A DNA stretch of 64,000 bases from Plotosus lineatus (GCA_024760905.1 CM045746.1:5935466-5999465), one strand, 5' to 3'. Positions 9,687-43,257 are shown, counted from the first letter of the stretch. The notes: generated by a model from the sequence alone, not told the origin. Program-made: numbers and translations.

Positions 9687-10836
9687 GAAGTACAGAGAAG
9701 GTCAGAAGGAGCTGCATTGTGCCTTTGTGGATCTGGAGAAAGCATATGACAGAGTGACCAGAGAGAGGAACTGTGGTATTGCATGAGAAAGTCTGGAATG
9801 GCAGAGAAGTATGTTAGAGTGGTGCAGGACATGTATGAGAGATGTAAGACAGTGGTGAGGTCTGCTGTCGGTGTGACAGAAGAGTTCAAGGTGGAGGTTG
9901 GACTGCATCAAGGGTCAGCTCTGAGCCCCTTCTTGTTTGCTATGGTGATGGACTGGCTGACAGACAAGGTTAGGCAAGAATCTCCATGGACTATGATGTT
10001 TGTAGATGACATTGTGATCTGTAGTGAGAGCAGAGAACAAGTGCAGGAAAACCTAGAGGTGGAGTTATGACCTGGAAAGGAGGGGAATGAAGGTTAGCCT
10101 CAGTAAGACAGAATACATGTGTATGAATGCCAAGGACCCAACAGGAATGGTGAGGTTACAAGGAGCAGAGATAAGGAAGGTGGAGGATTTTAAGTACTTA
10201 GGCTCAACAATCCAGAACAATGGAGAGTGTGGAAAAGAGGTGAAGAAGCTTGTGCAGGCAGGTTGGAATGGTTGGAGAAAAGTGTCCAGTGTGATGTGTG
10301 ATAGGAAGGTGTCAGCAAGAATGAAAAGAAAAGTGTACAAGACGGTGTTGAGGCCAGCGATGTTGTATGGTTTAGAAACAGTGGCAGTGGGGAAAAGACA
10401 AGTGGCAGAGCTGGCGGTAGCAGAGATGAAAATGTTGAGGTTCTCCTTGGGAGTAACGAGGATAGATAGGATCAGGAATGAGTACATCAGAGGGACAGCA
10501 CATGTAAGATGTTTTGGAGACAAAGTCAGAGAGGCTAGATCGAGATGGTTTGGACATGTACAGAGGAGGGATCGTGAGTATATTGGTAGTAGGATGCTGA
10601 GGTTGGAACTACCAGGCAGAAGGCTTTGAGGAAGACAGGAGGCAGAGCTGGAGGTAGCAGAGATGAAAATGTTGAGGTTCTCTTTGGGAGTAAGGAGGAT
10701 GTGGTGAAGGAGGTCATGAAGGCAGTTGGTGTAAGAGAAAAAGATGCAGAGGATAGGGTGAGATGGAGGCAGATGATTCGCTGTGGCGACCCCTGAAGGG
10801 AAAAGCCGAAAGGACAAGAAGAAGAAGTAGTTCTGG
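9687..10836 (+). mobile_element. RTE-like LINE copy A, right part (RT core and 3' end)
   Basis: Continuation of the LINE cut by the ERV. Frames at 9783-10070 and 10087-10629 hold the RT core (FVDLEKAYD, then [10 protein letters not shown], then FVDD at the catalytic box) and the conserved C-terminal region (FKYLGSTIQ, GWNGWRKVS, MLYGLETVA). Near 10630-10700 about 70 bases repeat the segment at 10385-10455, which looks like template slippage. The element ends in the family's 3' tail (CTGTGGCGACCCCTGAAGGG) followed by a GAA-rich run. Frame breaks make it non-coding. Confidence 0.88.
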
Positions 10837-10974
10837 ATAAACTAAGTAAAATACTTAGATGATGGCTCTTTTTGATTCAGGTAAACAGAGCATCAAGTAT
10901 TTTATTTTTAAATAAAACTGATGTATGAAAAGTTTAAATTCGTAAGAGAAGAGATTTTAATTTATACTGTCTGT
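10837..10974. other. AT-rich spacer
   Basis: Short spacer between the LINE tail and the first SINE. Nothing recognisable. Confidence 0.4.
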
Positions 10975-11216
10975 CTTCCTTTCGGCTTTTTCCCTTTTTA
11001 CTTGGGAGTTGCCACAGCAAATCATCTGATTCGCACGTTTGATTTGGCAGAGGTTTTTACGTCGGATGCCCTTCCTGTCACAACCCTTTTAGCAAGGGAC
11101 AGAAACATGCTAACGACATTGCAGCTACTCTTTACGAAAGTCAGCAATGGTTCTTTTACATGCCTCTCACCATAGACAGTGACAGACATTGATAACCCAG
11201 TTAGCCGCACTGGGAA
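10975..11216 (-). mobile_element. RTE-tailed tRNA SINE, copy 1 (antisense, head missing)
   Basis: The reverse complement matches the body and tail of the SINE at 11247-11577, including GGAAGGGCATCCGACGTAAA and the CTGTGGCGACTCC tail. The tRNA-like head is absent. It faces the next copy, so the two form an inverted repeat. Confidence 0.85.
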
Positions 11217-11246
11217 GATTTTAATTTATACGAGACAAATATTAGG

Positions 11247-11577
11247 GGCAGTGGTGGTCTTGTGGTATAGGGCGCTGGATCGCTGATCCAAAGGTTGGGG
11301 GTTCGAGTCCCACTCTCCACAAGGTTGTCACTGTCCCCCCCAGTGTAGCTAACTGGGTTATCAAAGGCGGGCCATGTCTGTGAAGCATGTAAAAGAACTA
11401 TTTCTGACTTTCGTAAAGGGTAGCTGCAAAGTCGTCAGCATGTTTCTGTCCCTTTCTGAAAGGGTTGTGACAGGAAGGGCATCCGACGTTAAAACCTCTG
11501 CCAAATCAAACGTGCGAATCAGATGATTCACTGTGGCGACTCCCGAGTGAAAGGGAAAAAGATGAAAGGAAGACAGA
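11247..11577 (+). mobile_element. RTE-tailed tRNA SINE, copy 2 (full length)
   Basis: The head resembles a tRNA with a B box (GGTTCGAGTCC) near 11300 and a plausible A box upstream, so it could be transcribed by RNA polymerase III. The body carries a stretch also found in the 5' leader of the RTE LINE at 39461-39502. The tail (GATGATTCACTGTGGCGACTC and following) matches the RTE LINE 3' end at 10768-10815. Such a tail is how a SINE borrows LINE machinery. Near-identical copies lie at 41824, 53424 and 63479. Confidence 0.88.
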
Positions 11578-11907
11578 CATGAGACAAATATTGAGTCCGT
11601 TTTAACCTGTTTTAGTAATTGTATGTGTTTTTATGAGTGGCATCCCTGAGGTGAAACACAGAGAGGTGATACACGGTAGATGTTTTTCTCCCCACCCTGC
11701 GCGAAAAACCTGAAATAAACCCGAGAGGTGTGGATTCCGAGATTAGGAGGCGCGCGCGTGTGTGCGTGTGTGTGTGTGCACCAAGACTCCGTCCTTCATA
11801 CTGTGAGAACTTTCACACGCTTTATATACCTACACGAGCAAATCTCGCGATAGAAATCGAGCTCATTGTACAGTAGATTTCGATATTATCGCGAGATTTT
11901 AGGAACT

Positions 11908-11915
11908 TTCCCACG
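11908..11915 (-). promoter_or_regulatory. RBPJ/CSL-type binding site 1 (CGTGGGAA)
   Basis: TTCCCACG on the plus strand is the reverse complement of CGTGGGAA, the high-affinity consensus for RBPJ, the product of the gene immediately downstream. It lies 12 bases after a TCTCGCGA motif. Confidence 0.55.
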
Positions 11916-12058
11916 CCAGTGCAACAACCCTCCTCCACCTTCTCACGCTTCAGTCTACGGCTCTGTCGGAGTAAAGAGAGCTCTCGCGATAACAAGGAGG
12001 TGGCCGTGATGTTTCTCTATTGTGAGAATCTCTGAGATCTCGCGAAAGTTCAGATGCT

Positions 12059-12066
12059 TTCCCACG
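12059..12066 (-). promoter_or_regulatory. RBPJ/CSL-type binding site 2 (CGTGGGAA)
   Basis: Second perfect copy in the same orientation, 151 bp from the first and 82 bp before the rbpj ATG. It again follows a TCTCGCGA motif, here by 14 bases. Confidence 0.55.
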
Positions 12067-12147
12067 CCTTGGTTGAGTTGTTCCGTCTGGAAGGAAGGCT
12101 GGATGAAATCTCGCGATATTAAGACTTTACTAGAGAGTTGATGGAAG

Positions 12148-34248
<22,101 letters not shown>

Positions 34249-34249
34249 C

Positions 34250-34282
<33 letters not shown>

Positions 34283-34866
34283 GGGGAGAGAGAGAGAGAG
34301 AATTCTCAGTGGATAACACTCTGAGAGAGAACTCTGAATGCAGACCAGCTCTTTTCCTCCATTTTTTTTTCTTTCATGGAGATATAAATGAAACGAACTG
34401 CGACCAAACTGAAAAACAAACACACCCAAGTGAAGAGAGTTCTTGGTTTTGTCCGTCATCAGGGCTCCGACACGTCGGCGTCGAAGAAAAAAAAATCACA
34501 TAGTAATATAGTTTTCAAGGACCAAGGAATATTGTTATTATTTTTTATTGATGTATAATTTTATAAGCTTTAGCTAAGGTACATTTTTACTTTTTTCTTC
34601 TTGGTTTTTTATAACATTTTAATAACCTTTTTTTTACCAAATAGTTTTGTATATTTCTCATGAGCATTTGAGCTCGGAAGTGGTGGGAAAAAAAAGAAGA
34701 ACTGTTTGTCTTCATCATCGCTGCCTTTACTCCTTCTCCGTGACTCTGCCTTAACGTGTGAGGACTCGTCCCCGCGGGGTGGGATTTTCATTTTATAATA
34801 CTGTTTTACTTTCTGTATATTTGTTCTGTTTGTTTTTTAACTGAAGTGTAATATTATGTGTGTGTA

Positions 34867-34915
<49 letters not shown>

Positions 34916-37900
34916 GTGTAAGAGAAAGTTTACTTTTTTTTAACACGTGAAAGCTTTAACAGACTCGTGCTGCCACTGAGAGATTGACTCCGCATCGGTC
35001 CTGTTGGTTTCCCCTTAATTGGTAAGCCCCTCCCCCTCCCACGAATCCCAGTGGCGTGAGTAATGCACTTAGCTGAAGTATGTATATCGTGCAGACATGT
35101 CGCCGATCGTCAGCATGATGCTTTTCGGAAACCCGGTTCTGATCCAGATTCTGAAATCATCTTCCAAATCCAATCTTCCAGTCCTAGAGTTGAGGATTCT
35201 CTCTTGCTGTCCCTCTCTCTCGCCCTCTGTCTCACACTCGCTTTTTTTTTTCCTCTTTCTCTGTCTGCTTCTGTCTTCCTCTTTCTCTCAAACTCTTTGT
35301 CTCACGCTCTCTGTCTTCTTTCTCTTACTCTCTCTCACACTCTGTTTATCTTTTTTCTTACTCTCTCACATTCTGTTTTTCTGTCTGTTTAGCTCTGTCT
35401 CTTTTGCTCTTGCTCTCAGGCTGCCTATCTCTCTCATACTCTTTCACTCTCTATTGCACTCTTTCTCACAGGATCTTTCTTTCAGTCTCATCTCTCAGTT
35501 TATTCTCTCAAAATTCAGATATAAACTCTGATGTTAAAGCAGCGTTTCTGTACTCGTCTTGTCCCTACGTTATTTTTGTTTGTTGTGGGTTTTTTTCAGA
35601 TGGTAATTCTTATCATTGTGATGAGAGGAGTTGAGAATCCTGATATAAACCCGGGGTTCAGTCAAGAGTTTGGATTGTGAAGTTCAGAACAAATTAACAA
35701 ATTCGGATTAGTGTAGAACTCAGTATCCCATGAAACTCCAGAGTCTACGTTCCTGATGTAATGATGGTGTGAATTACCCCCCCATATGAAGTGGGGGCTA
35801 TCACAAGTGTTGAAAGGACACCCAAATGAACTCAGTATAGAACCGGGTTCTAGAAACCTACAGTTCAGAGTATAATGTAAAGTATAGTAAAGAGTGGTGT
35901 CCAAACTCCGAACTCCTGAAACTGGGCCATTTAAAGATGTGATAAACTCAGGAGTGCACAGCTGCAGATGTGAAGCTGGAAAATATGAAACAGCAAAAGG
36001 AAAGAATGTGAAAATGAAGTGCCTGCGCCACAGTCACGGTTCAGGATGTTACTGAAACCCTGCAGGTGATGTTCACAGAAGAACGACAGGAAAAGGAGTG
36101 AAGTGAAGCATTTGGGAAGAAATGGAGACGTTCCAACTAGAGCCTCATTTGGTGCATCAGTTATGTCCAGCTGCAGAAGCTCAGTGGAATCTTTGACTTT
36201 ACTAACACGTGTGTGTGTGTATGTGTGTGTGTGTGCATGTGTGTGTGTGTGTTTGTGTGTGTGAGAGAGAGAGAGAGAGAGAAAACTCGACTGTAAAACC
36301 GAGGTGTAAAGTCTTGATTCCGATTGAGCGTTAATGTGCCTATTGCCCTTATTTGATTTTTCCTTCCGTTCTGCTGTTCACGCCATCTGCATACACACCT
36401 TGTACAGCATGCTCTCAGCGTGTTTGGTCATGTAGAGCAACGTAGCGCCTTGAGATTGCAGGATGATCTTAATCTCCAAATTGAATCGCATGTCCACGAT
36501 CTCTGCACTTTTTTAATGTTTATTTTCCTCTTCATTATGAAACATCACTATTTGGCAGCTGAAACTACCCTTTGTGCCTATGAAAAATTACCCCCCAATC
36601 TCTACTCTTGAACTCATGTCCAAACAAGAGGTCAACGTTTTTGAAGGTCATGACCTTTTCAGTGTTATTTTCTCTTTTCGCTTTATTAGGCGTTGCTCCT
36701 GTAGCGTTCTCGACATGCCTGTTCCCACTACACACTTCTAGATTTACAGATGCAGCTCTGTTAAATTTTTCGTGATAGAACTTTGAAAGTGGGAACCGTC
36801 AGTCAAACCTTTTAAAACAATTCCTCGGACTCCATCCATACTGCTGTATTGCAATAGCCGTTTGTCACTGCAGCTTACAAGGGCATGTCGAAAACAATAC
36901 TGAACACAGCAAACTCTTCTGAAGACAATTCTCTATTTGCCTTTTAAGGTGAAGTATCTCGTGTAGTTGATTAGCAACGAGTTAGCCTTCTTTCCGTCCA
37001 TAAACAAATCTTCACTCGTCGTTTCTTCAAATGTCTTTGTGAAGCTCCAGGATGACTTTGTTCATACATTTCTGATCAGCAGCAGCCTTTGGAAATATCT
37101 AAGTTTAGATCCTCTGCAGTTACATAGTCAGATTTTTCTGGCGGAGCCTAATGTCCATCTACAAAGTGTGTTTAAAATGGCAACCTCTGTAAAGGTTCAA
37201 CTTCCTGTGAAATCCAGCTAGCCCACAGGAAGTCCTAGTACATGCTAAACCACATCAGCACACCAGCCAAAACACGCGAGTGTGGTGAGAGGTGATTTAC
37301 AGTAAATTGGGTTGACTGGTTTATCAGCATACTTTCAGAAAGTGAACGTGCGGAACATCTCAGTTCGAGTACGTTTAGGTTGAATGAGTTTGAAGTTATT
37401 CAAGATCATGTTAACTTTTTAAGCTAATTATTATAATTAGCAATTACTTGTGCCACTCTACTTGCCTTAATGATCAAAAATAATCAACTGGTTTCCTGAT
37501 GAAATTTTGTTAATCGTTAGTAGTCGAGACTTTGTCTATGTGTGTCAGATGTTTCTGATAAGCCTGTTTGATTTATTTTTGCTCGAGATGTTATAAACAT
37601 GAACATAAAGAGCCGGTGCATCCGTCACCTCACCGAAATACTGTAACAGAAAATACTGCGACACTGCGCATCAGAATCAGCGCGAACCCAGGCTGTGTTC
37701 TATTTCCTAAATCCATGCTGCCTCCTTTAGGGTTGGTGCTTTTGCTCTTTCTGCACCAGTGGAATTCACCAGATGAGCGTTAAGAGGGAATGAGTCAACG
37801 TCAGTGGAGCAATAAATCACTTAACAGAGGATTGTGTTTGAGTTTAATTTCTCTGACTGTGACTTCATTGAGATGATGATTAAGCACGCTAGAAATAAAG

Positions 37901-38765
37901 CCGTAAACATCACTTCACCTTTCTGGGGAATTTTCTGGATTTTATTTAAATGCATTCTGGTAGAATTTTACCCATATGTGCTTAATGTTCTCACTCAAGC
38001 CATAACTGTTAGGATATTCCTTTAAAGGCGTGAGATGAATCTCCAAACCAGTGTGTTTCCTGAGCAGTGCTGGTTCCAAGTGGAACCTTTTTTTTTTTTT
38101 TAATTCAGGGAATCCTTTGAGAAATGTAACGCTGGTTCTTTAAATATGTATTTCAGAGCCAGCCTTAAAATGGCCACAGTTTTGATGAGAACATGAGAAT
38201 TATTTCCAATCTGGGCATTTCTATCATAGCTGGAGATCAAAGCCATCAAGAAGGTGGAACAAACAGGTAAGTGGGTGGGATTACAATTTATGCAAATGAG
38301 AAGTGCAAAGGCAGCAATTTGCAGATTGGCTAATATCCATCTGGATTTAGCATGGTGAATTCCCATGGAAATCACATACCCAGTAAGGGATGCTCCCACT
38401 CGTGAATATCCAAATCCTGATTACTCAAAATCTGAGCACAGATTGGTGGAGCTTCAGTGTCAGCTGGTGCTAATATGCATTTCAAGTACAGTACAGTGAT
38501 CATCTGTACAGTGAATGCACTTTGAGCAGCTTGCTCAGATGAACTTGAGATTTTGAAAAGTGAGTCTGACACAAACGGAGGTCATTTGTACAGGCTTTTT
38601 AGGGTCAGGTTAATCACAGCAAGTTTGACACGCGCACCTGCTGTGTTTTTTGGCCAGGCTATGCTGAGGTGTAACTCGAACCAATGGTTCTGCTTCTCTA
38701 GGAGCATTAATCTTGAACACTGTTAATACGACAGTGTTCTAAATTTAATCTTGAGCCAATGAGAA

Positions 38766-38767
<2 letters not shown>
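34249..38767. other. rbpj 3' UTR and intergenic sequence
   Basis: No gene found. Contains GT/GA repeats at 34250-34300, a GT run at 34855-34915, a pyrimidine-rich stretch at 35200-35520 and GT/GA repeats at 36205-36282. The rbpj poly(A) site is not obvious; AATAAA occurs at about 37810 and 37891 but is far from the stop codon. Confidence 0.5.
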
Positions 38768-38822
<55 letters not shown>

Positions 38823-39348
38823 ATATAATATGTATGTATGTGTGTATATATGTATACATATATGTATGTATGTGTGTATATATGTATACATATATATATG
38901 TATGTGTATATATGTATGTATATATATATATGTGTGTATATATGTATGTATGTATATATGTACATATGTGTATGTAAGTACATATGTGTATGTATGTATA
39001 TATGTACATATGTGTATGTATGTATATATGTACATGTGTATGTATATATGTACGTATGTGTATGTATGTACGTATGTGTATGTGTACGTATGTGTATGTA
39101 TGTATATGTACATATGTGTATGTATGTATATATGTACATATGTGTATGTATGTATATGTGTATGTACATATATATATATATATACACATACACATATGTA
39201 CATATATACACATATGTACATATATACACATATATATATATATACATACATACACATATGTGTGTGTATATATATGTATGTATATATATATATATGTATA
39301 CATGTATGCATATGTATGTATGTATGCGTATGTATATGTATGTATATA

Positions 39349-39384
<36 letters not shown>
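38768..39384. repeat. Long TATG/TACA/TA satellite, 0.6 kb
   Basis: Over 600 bp made almost only of TA, TATG, TGTA and TACA units, reading as Tyr/Ile/Cys/Met in all frames. It ends with a TG/TA run at the 5' end of LINE copy C. Confidence 0.95.
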
Positions 39385-39385
39385 A

Positions 39386-41198
39386 TGCAGCCATGAGGTG
39401 GGGGGGCACTAACCAGTGTCTCTCCCCCTCATGCCGGTCCCAAGCCCGGAGAAATGCAGAGGGTTGTGTCAGGAAGGGCATCCGACGTAAAACCAATGCC
39501 AATTATTTATGATGCAAATCAAAAGTATTACCTCCATACCGGATCGGTCGAGGCCCGGGTTAACAACGACCGCCATCAGTGCTGTCAATCAACAGGGTAC
39601 TGATGGAAATTGGACTACTGTTGGTCGAAGACGTCGAAGAAGGAGAGGTGGGAGGCGTGTCCGTAGGCAGAGAGAGAAGAGGAAAGGCATGAGTCCAGGA
39701 CTGAGAGTGGGGACTTTGAATGTTGGAACTATGCACAGAAAAGGTAGAGAGCTGGTTGACATGATGCAGAGGAGGAAGGTGGACATACTGTGTGTTCAGA
39801 AGACCAGGTGGAAAGGTAGCAAAGCTAAAAGCTTAGGAGCAGGGCTTAAGCTATTTTATCACGGTGTGGATGGGAAGAGAAATGGAGTCGGAGTCATCTT
39901 GAAGGAGGAGTTTGTAAGGAATGTTCTAAAAGTGAAAAGAGTGTCAGACAGAGTGATGAGTCTCAAGTTAGAAATTGAAGGTGTAATGCTCAATGTTGTT
40001 AGTGCTTATGCCCCACAGGCAGGATGTGAGCTAGAAGAGAAGGAGAGATTCTGGAGTGACTTAGATGAAGTGATGCAGAGTACCACCAGAGGTGAAAGAG
40101 TGGTCATTGGTGGAGACTTCAATGGACATGTTGGTGCAGGCAACAGAGGGGACGAGGAAGTGATGGGCAGGTTTGGTATCCAGGACAGGAACGCAGAAGG
40201 ACAGATGTTGATAGATTTTGCAAAAAGGATGGAAATGGCTGTGGTGAATACTTTCTTCCAGAAGAAACAGGAGCATAGGGTGACTTATAAAAGCGGAGGT
40301 AGGAGCACACAGGTAGACTACATTTTGTGTAGGCGATGTAATTTGAAGGAAGTCAGTGACTGCAAAGTAGTAGTGGGTGAGAGTGTTGCCAAACAGCATA
40401 GGATGGTGATGTGCAGGATGACACTGATGGTGAAAAAGGCAAAGGCAGAGCAGAAGACAAAGTGGTGGAAGCTGAAAAAGGAAGAGTGTCGTGTTGTCTT
40501 CAAGGAGGAGTTGAAACAGGCTTTGGGTGGCCAGGAAGTGCTTCCAAATGACTGGACAACCACAGCAAATGTGATCAGGGACACAGGTAGGAGAGTACTT
40601 GGTGTGTCCTCTGGAAGGAAAGTAGATTAGGAGACTTGGTGGTGGAATGAGGAAGTGCAGGAGTGTGTCCAAAGGAAGAGGTTAGCCAAGAAGAAGTGGG
40701 ACATTGAGAGGACCGAAGAGAGTAAACAGGAGTACAGGGAGACACAGCGTAAGGCGAAAGTAGCAGTGGCTAAGGCCAAACAGAGGGCGTATGATGACTT
40801 TTATGATAGGTTGTATAGTAAAGAGGGAGAAAATGATCTATACAGGTTGGCACAGCAGAGAAATAGAGATGGGAAGGACGTGCAGCAAGTTAGATTGATA
40901 AAGGACAGAGAGGGAAATGTATTGACTGATGACAGAAGTGTGCTGGGAAGATGGAAAGAGTACTTTGAAGAGCTGATGAATGAGGAAAATGAGAGAAAAA
41001 AGAGTAGAAGAGGTAACCATTGAGGAGCAGGATGTAGCAAAGATCAGTAAGGGTGAGGTGAGAAGGGCATTGAAGAGGATGAAGAATGGAAAGGCAGTTG
41101 GTCCTGATGATATACCTGTGGAGGTATGGAAGTGTCTAGGAGAGGTAGCAGTCGATTTTCTGACAAGAACATTTAAACAGGTCTTAGAGAGTGAGAGG
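39386..41198 (+). mobile_element. RTE-like LINE copy C: 5' leader, endonuclease, start of RT; 3' half missing
   Basis: The leader (39395-39505) precedes an open frame of 373 codons (39509-40630). That frame holds an AP-type endonuclease with RVGTLNVGTMHRKGRELVD, VVIGGDFNGHVGA and QVDYILCRRC. After a stop at 40628-40630 the frame continues at 40655-41023 (linker) and 40980-41213 (GKAVGPDDIPVEVWK), broken by a frameshift near 41000. It stops near 41198 before the RT core. Losing the 3' half is unusual for a LINE, so this is a later deletion or a break by the fold-back element that follows. Confidence 0.9.
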
Positions 41199-41309
41199 AT
41201 GCAATTAAATTAAACAATTTTAAACAACTTTAAAAAACGGAAAATAAGCTGCGCACTCTCAAAAGAGAGTTAAAGGTTTTTCTAAGTAGAGGTGCCGACT
41301 GCATAATAT

Positions 41310-41700
41310 ATTATCCAGTTAAGCTCTATGATGGCACTCAAACGCCGGCTAAGCGCCGTCTCTTCTGAACAAATAAGACTTTCTCCTGAAGAAATGATAG
41401 TTTCCTCTGAAGTGCCTGAACTTCAATTCAGTTATCTCATTTACTCCCTATAAACATAAATCGCACGCTCACCTCAAAGTGTGCTTCTTAAGTCCTTCCC
41501 CTTTGAATGTGAGGCGTTTGTTGCAGGTGACACACAGAGCTTGATCTTACACACTTAAAAGATCAGAAGTTTGGATAAGACGCGCTTCGTCTCACAAGCT
41601 CCGTTTGTCACCTGCAAAAACATGCGAGTTAATTCTCTAGCGCAGAGATAAGCATGTTTGTGTTTATTGAGAGTAGATGAGAATGAGTCACGGAGTAGGA
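41310..41700. mobile_element. Fold-back element fragment related to 23985-24950
   Basis: TTATCCAGTTAAGCTCTATG and TTTCCTCTGAAGTGCCTGAA match the arm at 24750-24943 (reverse complement). 41430-41690 matches the middle of that element in inverse orientation. Confidence 0.65.
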
Positions 41701-41823
41701 TATTGAAATCCTAATGTACTTTTGCAGCCATGATGAACTGAACTCATCCTTCAGCTTGTCATTGCAATCTACCGCAGCCTTCACCTCTAGATAGCACATT
41801 TTATTTACGATTTTTATTGCCAC

Positions 41824-42075
41824 AATTTATGACTGGGTTATCAAAGGCGGGCCATGTCTCGTCTATGGTGTGAGGCATGTAAAAGAACCATTGCTGACTT
41901 TTGTAAAGAGGAGGCTGCAAAGTCGTCAGTGTGTTTCTGTCCCTTGCTAAAAAGGGTTGTGACAGGAAGGGCATCCGACGTAAAAACCTCTGACAAATCA
42001 AACATGCGAATCAGATGATTCACTGTGGCGACTCCTGAGTAAAAGGGAAAAATCCGAAAGGAAGACAGACATTGC
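41824..42075 (+). mobile_element. RTE-tailed tRNA SINE, copy 3 (head missing)
   Basis: Starts ACTGGGTTATCAAAGGCGGG and continues through the SINE body and the CTGTGGCGACTCC tail, ending GAAGACAGACA. The tRNA-like head is absent. Confidence 0.85.
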
Positions 42076-43057
42076 CACAATTTATACAAAACTTTCACAA
42101 CATTCATGATCATTTGAGTGGGGGGGGGGAAGCCTGTCAGCCAGGCAACATTGAAACAGAAATCGATCTTCCAATTTACAGACAACTACATAATGATGTT
42201 GCAAGGGATGGAAGCAAAATAGAAGAAACTTCAAAAGGTGCCTGGTGCTAGTTTTTCCATCAGCTGCTGGCTCTTAATAAAACCTGGTTAAAAAATAAAA
42301 AAATGGTCTGTGGGTCAAATCTGGTCCTCAAACTTTATGTGGTCCATGAGAGCTTTTACAGTATATGATTCTCATACTTCATTTGCGTTAACCATTACCA
42401 TGTGATATGTAATTCATCATCCAACCACTGCGCGGAATCAATTTTATGATTGTCCTTTTTCATTAGATGTTGAGTGATTATGCGGCCTTCGATGACCTTA
42501 AAATTTGTGGACGTGACCCTTGGTGAAAACAAGTATACCTCCCTGTCTGAGAGGGTACTATGTGGAATCTTTTTGAGAAGGAAGTGTTCGAAAGTTTAGA
42601 AATGCTGAAGCCAGAGAACTGTTAAGGAACGAATGGGGTAATATTTGTTTCTGTGCTAGGTATGTTTCATTATGCAAAGCAGTGCAGAGGGGATATCCTC
42701 GGATAATGGTGCCACTCTGACATCACTGAGTGTGGAGGTCAGTAAGTATGGGATGATGTTACAGAATGTATGGAACATGCGGTACACTGACAGCACTGAA
42801 TGTTTTGATGATCATTCACAGACACAGCAATGAAATGATCTGTAAGCTAAAGCAGAGAACTTTAGACCAAAGAGTGGTGATGCTGCGCTGATAAAACCTG
42901 CAAACAAAAAATCAAACAGGAACTGTGAAACCGTTTTGGAGAAGAAAAAAAAAAAAGATCGAATGTTGAGAGCACTTTATATCCTGCTCGTCCAGAATCC
43001 TTGTTGGTTCAACATCTTGAACGAGAATTTGAGTCAATAATCAGAGGGCGTTTACTA
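42076..43057. other. Intergenic sequence, no recognised content
   Basis: A C/G-run at about 42120 and mixed-composition sequence. No gene or repeat family identified. Confidence 0.35.
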
Positions 43058-43120
43058 TCAGATGATTCATTGTGGCAACTCCACAGTAAAAGGGAAAAAG
43101 CCGAAAAGAAGACAGACAAT
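43058..43120 (+). mobile_element. RTE-tailed SINE, tail fragment
   Basis: Only the LINE-like tail (TCAGATGATTCATTGTGGCA through GAAGACAGACA) remains. Confidence 0.65.
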
Positions 43121-43162
43121 CAGAGGGCGTCTCCTGTCGCCAGAATGCGCTGGAGAGCACTG

Positions 43163-43257
43163 GAGCGCGGTCCCGATGACTGAGCGCGGTCCCGATGACT
43201 GAGCGCGGTCCCGATGACTGAGCGCGGTCCCGATGACTGAGCGCGGTCCCGATGACA
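43163..43257 (+). repeat. Five 19-bp GC-rich tandem repeats upstream of stim2
   Basis: Five units of GAGCGCGGTCCCGATGACT (the last ends ACA) lie 0.75 kb before the stim2 start codon, in the region where its promoter or 5' UTR is expected. Confidence 0.9.

Larger units (their letters stand above)
11690..12147 (+). promoter_or_regulatory. Promoter and 5'-UTR region of rbpj
   Basis: A CpG-containing stretch just upstream of the rbpj start codon. Five copies of TCTCGCGA (either strand) lie at 11843-11850, 11889-11896, 11982-11989, 12038-12045 and 12109-12116. TCTCGCGAGA is a known core-promoter element of housekeeping genes bound by BANP. Two perfect TTCCCACG sites (reverse complement CGTGGGAA) are also present. 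The transcription start cannot be placed from sequence alone, and no convincing TATA box sits at a suitable distance from the coding start. Confidence 0.65.

Noticed and set aside
11247..11330. A tRNA gene
   Set aside because: A/B boxes are present, but no full cloverleaf is formed and the sequence recurs as the head of a SINE family.
35063..35531. Ser/Leu-rich frames downstream of rbpj
   Set aside because: Translation of a pyrimidine-rich low-complexity stretch.
38707..39502. Frames of up to 259 codons in the TATG array
   Set aside because: Simple-sequence artefact, open in all frames.
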